In this document: piece after piece, positions 58,412 to 64,000 of the stretch
How the letters are laid out: each line of letters opens with the position of its first letter
Numbering within the stretch: position 1 is the stretch's first letter
From: Mauremys mutica
Lineage: Eukaryota > Chordata > Testudines > Geoemydidae
Direction: 5' to 3'
DNA length: 64,000 nucleotides
Assembly (NCBI RefSeq): GCF_020497125.1
Contig: NC_059079.1
Span: 9,455,053 to 9,519,052 of the forward strand
Translations under genes and position numbers: made by a program
Notes under the pieces: model-generated
What the model was told of the DNA's origin: nothing
The model's database searches: none
What the model saw: only the letters and a program-made list of their open reading frames with translations

Positions 58412-60335
58412 TGGGACGCCCGAGGACGGCCCATCACTCTCCCGCTCGGATCCCCCCCGTTTGTTCTCCAACCGCCTCTCCTATTTTCGTTCGGCGTGGT
58501 CCCGAATAACATCGGACAGCTGGGTTCTTCAGACAGTCCAGTCGGGATACCGTCTACAATTTGTTACGCCCCCTCCTTCCCACCCACCCTCCCTGTCCCT
58601 CTTCAGGGACCCCTCTCACGAGCAAGTCCTCTTACAAGAGGTTCAGACTCTACTGAGCGTGGGTGCCATAGAGGCAGTGCCTCCAGACAGGCGGGGCAGG
58701 GGATTCTATTCCCGTTATTTTCTCATCCCCAAGGCGAAAGGAGGGCTGCGTCCTATCCTGGACCTTCGAGAGCTGAACAAATACCTGCTCAAGCCCAAGT
58801 TTCGCATGGTCACCCTAGGGACCATCATTCCCTCTCTGGATCCGGGAGACTGGTTTGCCGCCCTCGACATGAAGGACGCTTACTTCCATGTCGCAATTTA
58901 TCCCCCTCACCGGCGTTACCTTCGCTTTCTCGTCAACAACGACCACTACCAGTTCGCCGTGTTACCTTTCGGACTTGCCACGGCACCGCGGGTATTTACA
59001 AAGTGCATGGCAGTGGTAGCGGCGGCCCTCCGTCGTCGTCAGATGCATGTCTACCCCTATCTGGACGACTGGCTGATTCGGGGGCAGTCACAAGAGCTGG
59101 TGCAGCGCCAGGTAGCGGAAATCCTGTCCCTCTTTCAACACCTCGGGCTGCTTGTCAACGCCGAGAAGTCTACCTTGCTTCCGGCACAGCGGGTGGAGTT
59201 CATTGGAGCGGTTCTCGACTCCTCTACGGGCCGCGCCTGCCTGCCGCGGTCTCGACACCTGACAATGGTCTCCCTTATCCGGGAGCTCGTCAACTTTCCG
59301 ACCACGACGGTGCGGTCGTGCCTCCGCCTCCTGGGTCACATGGCATCGTGTACTTATGTCACCGCATACGCGCGGCTCCACCTCCGTCCGTTCCAGTCGT
59401 GGCTGGCGTCGGTGTACCGCCCGCATCGCGACCACATCGACATGGTGGTCACGGTCACCAAACCGACCCTCGAGTCCCTTCGTTGGTGGCTCGACCCGGA
59501 GATCGTCTGCGCCGGAGTGCCGTTCCACCTGCCTCGTCCGTCCGCGACACTGACCACGGACGCCTCGGCACTCGGTTGGGGGGCTCACCTGGGTGGCCTT
59601 CACACTCAAGGCCGCTGGTCGCCCCAGGAGCTCGCTCTCCACATCAATATCCGCGAGCTCCGAGCGATCCGCCTTGCATGTCACACCTTTCGGGCCAACC
59701 TGCAAGGCCGCTGTGTGACAGTGCTCACGGACAACACAGCGGCAATGTTCTACGTGAACAAGCAGGGCGGAGCCCGCTCGTCCCCCCTCTGCAAGGAGGC
59801 GATCCTCCTGTGGGACTTCTGCGTGGCCCACTCCATTCACCTGGAAGCGTCCTTTCTTCCGGGAGTGCAAAACACGCTGGCCGACCGCCTCAGCAGGTCG
59901 TTTCTCTCCCACGAGTGGTCCCTCCGTCCCGACGTTGCATACACGATTTTCCAGAGGTGGGGGTTTCCCCAGGTCGATCTCTTCGCCTCCAGGGCGAACA
60001 GGAAGTGTCTCCAGTTCTGCTCGTTCCGGGGGCACTCGCCGAGCTCCCTGTCAGACGCTTTCCTCTATCCGTGGCAGACTCACCTCCTCTATGCCTTCCC
60101 TCCGTTTCCACTCATGCACAGAGTGCTCCAGAAGCTTCGGAGGGATCGAGCCACCATGATACTCGTGGCTCCAGCCTGGCCGCGGCAACATTGGTACACC
60201 CTGCTGCTCGAGCTCTCCGTTCGGAAGCCCATCGCCCTCCCATTGTGGCCGGACCTCCTCACGCAGGACTTCGGCAGACTCCGCCATCCGAACCTGCAGT
60301 CCCTCCATCTTACAGCTTGGTACCTGCGTGGTTGA
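58197..60335 (+). CDS. DIRS ORF2: reverse transcriptase, RNase H, methyltransferase-like
   Basis: 712 residues from the first ATG; conserved sequence starts near residue 95, so the true start may be later or reached by a frame change from ORF1. The reverse transcriptase covers about residues 140-345, with catalytic D224 in ALDMKDAYFH and YLDD at 288-291. The RNase H covers about 450-570: D455 (TDAS), E487 (INIREL), D512 (TDN) and D563 (ADRLSR). Residues about 575-712, with VDLFASRANRK and FPPFP, match the adenine methyltransferase-like domain usual downstream of RNase H in DIRS elements; FPPFP would correspond to the DPPY-type motif but is altered. It copies the element RNA into DNA in the DIRS cycle. 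No stops interrupt it. Confidence 0.93.
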   Translation: MGVLPFEPLACTRRLHNAGLSGSSPLGPSSSSVIGRIRPDVLARITDGLRVTVGTSPRPLPRALRGPSRPFDGTPEDGPSLSRSDPPRLFSNRLSYFRSAWSRITSDSWVLQTVQSGYRLQFVTPPPSHPPSLSLFRDPSHEQVLLQEVQTLLSVGAIEAVPPDRRGRGFYSRYFLIPKAKGGLRPILDLRELNKYLLKPKFRMVTLGTIIPSLDPGDWFAALDMKDAYFHVAIYPPHRRYLRFLVNNDHYQFAVLPFGLATAPRVFTKCMAVVAAALRRRQMHVYPYLDDWLIRGQSQELVQRQVAEILSLFQHLGLLVNAEKSTLLPAQRVEFIGAVLDSSTGRACLPRSRHLTMVSLIRELVNFPTTTVRSCLRLLGHMASCTYVTAYARLHLRPFQSWLASVYRPHRDHIDMVVTVTKPTLESLRWWLDPEIVCAGVPFHLPRPSATLTTDASALGWGAHLGGLHTQGRWSPQELALHINIRELRAIRLACHTFRANLQGRCVTVLTDNTAAMFYVNKQGGARSSPLCKEAILLWDFCVAHSIHLEASFLPGVQNTLADRLSRSFLSHEWSLRPDVAYTIFQRWGFPQVDLFASRANRKCLQFCSFRGHSPSSLSDAFLYPWQTHLLYAFPPFPLMHRVLQKLRRDRATMILVAPAWPRQHWYTLLLELSVRKPIALPLWPDLLTQDFGRLRHPNLQSLHLTAWYLRG

Positions 60336-61384
60336 CCGACGCAGAGAGGCACTGTTCGGCGGCAGTACAGCAAGTCCTGCTAGAGAGCAGAAAGCCTTCC
60401 ACCCGCACCACCTACATGGCGAAATGGAAGAGGTTCGCGCTATGGTGTGACCAGCAGGGGCTCAACCCTTTCGTGGTACCTGTCACTACCATCCTAGACT
60501 ACCTATGGTACCTCAAGGAGCAGGGTCTGGCGGTTTCCTCCTTGAGAGTCCACCTCGCCTCGGTGTCCGCCTTTCGTTCGTCGGTGGAGGGTCGAACCAT
60601 CTTTTCCGATCCGTTGGTCTCCCGCTTCCTGAAGGGCCTCGACCGCTTATACCCGCCAGTGCGCCGCCCGGCACCGACCTGGGACTTGAACCTCGTCCTG
60701 GCCAGACTCATGTGTCCACCATTCGAGCCTATGGCCACGTGTTCTCTCCTCTACCTCTCCTATAAGACGGCCTTCCTGGTTGCCATAACATCGGCACGGA
60801 GAGTCTCGGAGCTCCGAGCGTTGACGGTGGGCCCCCCCTACACCGTCTTTCACGCGGATAAGGTGCAGCTTCGTCCTCACCCGGCCTTCCTACCAAAGGT
60901 GGTCTCGGCCTTCCACCTTAATCAGGACATCTTTCTCCCGGTCTTCTGCCCGAAGCCCCATGCTTCGCCCCGGGAGCAACAGCTCCACACCCTCGACGTC
61001 CGTCGGGCGCTGGCGTTCTACATCGACCGGACAAGGTCCTTTCGGCGTTCCACCCAGCTCTTCATCGCAATCGCTGATCGCATGAAGGGCGAGCCGGTCT
61101 CTACCCAGCGCATTTCCTCCTGGGTGACTCAATGCATCAGGTCATGCTATGAGCTGGCTCACGTGACACCATGCCGACTCACCGCTCATTCTACGAGAGC
61201 GCACGCATCGTCCGCCGCCTTCCTGAGCCATGTCCCCATCCAGGACATCTGCAGAGCGGCTACCTGGTCTTCGGTCCACACCTTCGCCTCCCATTACGCG
61301 TTGGTACAGCAGTCTAGAGACGACGCAGCCTTCGGCTCTGCGGTATTGCACTCCGCCACGTCTCACTCCGACCCCACCGCCTAA
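58496..61384 (+). CDS. DIRS ORF3: tyrosine recombinase
   Basis: The open frame is 962 codons, but only about residues 615-962 (roughly 60340-61384) show a recognisable domain, so the real start may lie near 60290. The N-terminal SAM-like core-binding region starts around KPSTRTTYMAKWKRFALW. The catalytic domain holds the first Arg in SARRVSELRAL (about 60790-60820), the HxxR box as HSTRAHASS (about 61185-61213) and the nucleophile Tyr in FASHYAL (about 61283-61303). The enzyme replaces an integrase: it joins a circular DNA copy into the genome through a 3'-phosphotyrosine, normally without a target-site duplication. It runs in a different frame from ORF2 and overlaps it by 1,840 nt if the whole frame is used. 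Confidence 0.88.
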   Translation: MVPNNIGQLGSSDSPVGIPSTICYAPSFPPTLPVPLQGPLSRASPLTRGSDSTERGCHRGSASRQAGQGILFPLFSHPQGERRAASYPGPSRAEQIPAQAQVSHGHPRDHHSLSGSGRLVCRPRHEGRLLPCRNLSPSPALPSLSRQQRPLPVRRVTFRTCHGTAGIYKVHGSGSGGPPSSSDACLPLSGRLADSGAVTRAGAAPGSGNPVPLSTPRAACQRREVYLASGTAGGVHWSGSRLLYGPRLPAAVSTPDNGLPYPGARQLSDHDGAVVPPPPGSHGIVYLCHRIRAAPPPSVPVVAGVGVPPASRPHRHGGHGHQTDPRVPSLVARPGDRLRRSAVPPASSVRDTDHGRLGTRLGGSPGWPSHSRPLVAPGARSPHQYPRAPSDPPCMSHLSGQPARPLCDSAHGQHSGNVLREQAGRSPLVPPLQGGDPPVGLLRGPLHSPGSVLSSGSAKHAGRPPQQVVSLPRVVPPSRRCIHDFPEVGVSPGRSLRLQGEQEVSPVLLVPGALAELPVRRFPLSVADSPPLCLPSVSTHAQSAPEASEGSSHHDTRGSSLAAATLVHPAARALRSEAHRPPIVAGPPHAGLRQTPPSEPAVPPSYSLVPAWLTDAERHCSAAVQQVLLESRKPSTRTTYMAKWKRFALWCDQQGLNPFVVPVTTILDYLWYLKEQGLAVSSLRVHLASVSAFRSSVEGRTIFSDPLVSRFLKGLDRLYPPVRRPAPTWDLNLVLARLMCPPFEPMATCSLLYLSYKTAFLVAITSARRVSELRALTVGPPYTVFHADKVQLRPHPAFLPKVVSAFHLNQDIFLPVFCPKPHASPREQQLHTLDVRRALAFYIDRTRSFRRSTQLFIAIADRMKGEPVSTQRISSWVTQCIRSCYELAHVTPCRLTAHSTRAHASSAAFLSHVPIQDICRAATWSSVHTFASHYALVQQSRDDAAFGSAVLHSATSHSDPTA

Positions 61385-61400
61385 GGTAAGGCTTGGGAAT

Positions 61401-61537
61401 CACCTAACTGGAATGCATTGGAGCAATCACTCGAAGAAGAAAAGACGGTTACTCACCTGTAGTAACTGGTGTTCTTCGAGATGTGTTGCTCCAATCCATT
61501 CCAGACCCGCCCTCCTTCCCCACTGTCGGAGTAGCCG
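61401..61537. other. DIRS right terminus with hairpin
   Basis: Inverted arms 61408-61438 (CTGGAATGCATTGGAGC and onward to CGAAGAA) and 61472-61504 (TTCTTCGAG and onward to CATTCCAG) can pair around a loop of about 33 nt. The loop itself contains GTTACT...AGTAAC. The last 33 bp, ACCCGCCCTCC to GTAGCCG, have no match at the left end. The element then meets the 362-bp duplicate. Confidence 0.8.
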
Positions 61538-61899
61538 ACTGACTGACTGGTGAGAAGAAGTGCAGGGGAAGATTTGGACACTGCCAAGTCCTCTAAGTGG
61601 TTTGCCCCTTAACATTCCTTCTCCCCATTGATTTCAGAGTGTTTGAATGGCATTCTTGGGTGCATCCCTTTATGGAATTGATATTAGGTTGATAGTTTGT
61701 GCATTGATTGTGGTTTGCTGGCTTCCTAACATGCGTAGGGGAGTGCGGAGATTTATGGGACTGGAAGGCATTTCCCCACCTCCCACTTCAAATCTGTTTC
61801 TCCTCTCCAACAGATATAAGTACCATCAAAATAAACGTGCATCTATGTCTTTTTCAACATCTCTTAACTGCCTCTTCTGACAGGTTCTCTGATTAGAAA
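61538..61899. repeat. 362-bp direct duplication, right copy
   Basis: Identical by eye to 55207-55568. Beyond it, at 61900, the sequence TCAGTTTTTCTGCC continues the intron, so the empty locus would read left flank, one copy, then this continuation. Confidence 0.95.
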
Positions 61900-63166
61900 T
61901 CAGTTTTTCTGCCTTTGAGACGTGGCTCAAGACACGCCAACAGATATCTACAATCCCGTTCACAGTTCCGTCACAATCATCACAAATCAAGCCTGCTCTC
62001 AAGAGGATGTGTTTAAGTACAAATATTTCTACAGCTTTTTGGGCGGGTTGCAATTTAAGATTACTTTTACAAACTAGATTCTAATCCTGAAGCAACAGAT
62101 GGCTGTTACAAAATAGCACGGCAAACACTCTGAGTTGAGTCCTATCCTTAATGAACTTCCTGCAGAGGAGGAGACAAGGGTGAACCTAGGAAAGTGCCCC
62201 ACACACTGGGCTCTCATGGTGCAAAAAGGACGTAAAGCGAGCTTAACCAGCCACCTGAGGATTTCCCCGGCATGCACAATCCCCAGGTGACAGAGCTAAA
62301 TTCCCCACCACCGCAGAATATGGGGTGGGTGGCTGGTACGCTGCCGAGCCCCACCGCTCGGTGACTGACATAACTTGTGCTGCTATCTTTGCACCCCTTC
62401 CCAGCCTCAGATTTTGCACTGATCACAACTCAGCTGGACGCAAAGATTGGGCCTATTATCTTTTATTTTTGTAGTAACAACAACTATGCTATAAACAAAA
62501 TCTAAGTTATAATGCAGCAGGCAACAAAAAAGGCACCTCTTCAAAGAAATCTAGCTTAAGAAAAGCTCTAGTGACCAGTGTCCATGGCAGGTTTAACCAC
62601 AGATAAATTAGCAAACGTGAGGATCGGGGAGTTAGTACAGCCTATAATGATTGTCACTCACACCAGATCTGACGTCATTATTTGTTGTATACACTTCAAA
62701 AGAAGTTTTATGTAGGAATTAAAAATGGTTATTTACTTAATTTTATGAATTACTTAGGGGACAGATGAATAGTTTATCAGGAATAAGTGTGCTAAAGTGC
62801 CTGATAACTCATTTACAGTTTGACAGAGCCCCATCTACTCATGTCACAAATTACATCAAGCAAAATGGACATCAACAGGAAGATCAGAACCCCAATCTGA
62901 ACAACAGAACTTCATGTCCAGGAGAGAAGATGAAATGCTGTTCACCAAATGAACTTTGGGAGTATTATGCTAAGCAAGAGGGGTTCTACTTTCTTTTAAA
63001 ACAGGGAATAAAGTTTTTGGATCAAACTCTATTTTTGGATGTGTGTGTCCAGTTCTCAGTGAATTTGACCCTTTACATTTTTTGCTTTAGAAATTAGTTT
63101 TTTATTTCCTCTGCCACTGAAAGTCTGGATTATCTGATACAGCTTTTTACATAACATGTCCTAGGG

Positions 63167-63891
63167 CAGCGGTTCTCAAACTCTTTTTTTCGCGGACCAC
63201 TTGAAAATTGCTGAGGGACTCAGCAGACCACTTAATGATCCTTCCAAATGTTGTTTGTACTGTTAGCTAACTATTGTAATAGTTGGATAAAAGTGCTATA
63301 TAAAAAAACCTTAATAATAAACAACTTTTTTTGGTTCTACAAATAAAAGCACACAACTCATATTTCAATATCAGTAGTCTTACCTTTCTAATGCGATGGA
63401 TCTCTCCCCTGCCACAGCAGCCCCCAAGCTGGGGCTAGGAAGGAGGGGAGGTCTCTCCCTCTCTCCCCCACTGCAGCAGCCCCCAAGCTGGGGCTGGGAA
63501 GGAGCGGGGGGGGGGTCTCTCCCCTGCATAGCAGCCACAGAGCTGAGGCTGGAAACGAGGCGGGTCTCTCCCTGGGAGCCACAGCCGTGGAGCTGGGGAA
63601 AGGTGCCTCTTTTTCTGGCCGCCGCAGCCCTGCACATCCCAAATTCCCCCCACCCCTTCTTCTCACTCCATTGCCCCCTCCCACCCTCACCTGACATGTG
63701 CATCTTCTCCAGGGTACAGGCACCTAATTAGTGGAGCCATGCCTGTGCAGCACCACTAATTAGGTGGGTGACCCTTCATTCTCTTGTGTGCAGCTGCCCA
63801 GGCACACACCTTAGAGGGAATTATCTGCGGACCACCTGAATGGAGCTCGCAGACCACTGGTGGTCTACGTACCACAGTTTGAGAACCTCTG
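63167..63891. mobile_element. Young hAT-type nonautonomous element with perfect TSD
   Basis: The ends are CAGCGGTTCTCAAACT and AGTTTGAGAACCTCTG. A perfect 8-bp duplication, TCCTAGGG, is at 63159-63166 and 63892-63899. The interior has a GC-rich tandem repeat (63405-63600) with units built on GCAGCCCCCAAGCTGGGGCT. Open frames on both strands come from this repeat and are not genes. Confidence 0.92.
63405..63600. repeat. Tandem repeat inside the hAT element
   Basis: About three imperfect units of roughly 60 bp, each with CAGCAGCCCCCAAGCTGG or a variant, then a GGTCTCTCCC block. The unit core AGCCCCCAAGCTGGGGCT is itself nearly palindromic. Confidence 0.75.
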
Positions 63892-64000
63892 TCCTAGGGC
63901 TCTCATGTTAGCTCCTGACTTGCTTTGCGTCATGGAGCCTGACCATGTTATAACATATCAAGCCAACCTTCACCTTTCATGCTGTAACATACATGCCATC

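Larger units (their letters stand above)
55567..61537 (+). mobile_element. DIRS-like tyrosine-recombinase retrotransposon, apparently intact
   Basis: An element of about 5.97 kb with a 5' leader, Gag-like ORF1, RT/RNase H/methyltransferase-like ORF2, tyrosine recombinase ORF3, and complex termini. Its base composition (GC- and CpG-rich) contrasts sharply with the intron around it. Inverted repeats of about 38 bp lie at 55599-55638 and 61401-61438. A 65-bp direct repeat of the left end (55567-55631) recurs at 61440-61504. This mix of inverted ends and an internal copy is the DIRS arrangement for rebuilding a circular intermediate. It lacks an integrase and LTRs. All three frames are open and the catalytic residues are present, so the copy is young. 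Confidence 0.93.
36692..64000 (-). other. FAF1: FAF1 intron (continues beyond the window)
   Basis: No earlier FAF1 exon was recognised up to 64000, so this appears to be at least 27.3 kb of the last intron. FAF1 introns are very large in other vertebrates. Apart from the mobile elements listed separately, the AT-rich stretches 37500-42050, 45060-45990, 46220-47770, 49110-52990 and 61900-63160 show no gene. Confidence 0.75.

Noticed and set aside
59088..60035. 315-codon minus-strand frame
   Set aside because: Antisense shadow of the DIRS reverse transcriptase/RNase H region.
63380..63731. Open frames of about 107-111 codons on both strands
   Set aside because: Produced by the tandem repeat within the hAT element.
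36692..64000. Search by eye for the penultimate FAF1 exon
   Set aside because: No minus-strand sequence encoding the residues preceding the last exon was found; the exon probably lies beyond the window.
1..64000. CRISPR arrays, operons, bacterial promoters or rRNA/tRNA genes
   Set aside because: None seen; the sequence is vertebrate nuclear DNA and the only tRNA-like signal is inside a repeat.

Overview
The window looks like a reptile nuclear chromosome, most probably turtle. The evidence is spliced genes with introns, CpG islands, a CR1 LINE in the chelonian style, many hAT-type miniature transposons, MIR-type SINEs and an intact DIRS-type retrotransposon. No bacterial or viral genome organisation is visible. 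The species call rests on recognising repeat families and was not searched.

Only two host protein genes can be supported, both on the minus strand. DMRTA2 (DMRT5) is complete in its coding part. Coding exon 1 is at 12220-12715 and holds the DM zinc-binding domain. Coding exon 2 is at 9973-10847 and holds the DMA domain and the conserved C-terminus. Together they encode 456 residues. The intron between them is largely a G-rich minisatellite. A CpG-island promoter region with paired CCAAT boxes and a possible 5' UTR exon lies at about 12.75-13.9 kb. The second gene is FAF1. Its last coding exon, the end of the UBX domain, is at 36608-36691, so everything from 36692 to the right edge is FAF1 intron. 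FAF1 upstream of DMRTA2 in the same orientation is also the arrangement in mammals (1p33 in human).

Layout: 0-9 kb is the 3' flank of DMRTA2, with a hAT-like MITE, a complete solo LTR with TSD, and a CpG island at about 5.8-6.65 kb. 9-13.9 kb is DMRTA2. 13.9-24 kb is AT-rich non-coding sequence broken by CpG-rich patches and an orphan CpG island at about 22.7-23.8 kb; it may be regulatory. 24-36.6 kb is intergenic, with an RTE-like LINE remnant, a probable ERV LTR, a CR1 LINE and a hAT element nested in a CR1 3' end. 36.7-64 kb is FAF1 intron with MIRs, several hAT/Tigger MITEs and one long autonomous element.

That element (about 55567-61537) is a DIRS-like tyrosine-recombinase retrotransposon with three open, overlapping reading frames: (1) Gag-like, with a Cys/His motif, an SR-like arginine/serine domain and a LAP2alpha-like region; (2) reverse transcriptase, RNase H and methyltransferase-like; (3) tyrosine recombinase. 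It is bracketed by two 362-bp direct copies of flanking sequence that look identical by eye. This is far longer than any normal target-site duplication and is the most unusual structure in the window.
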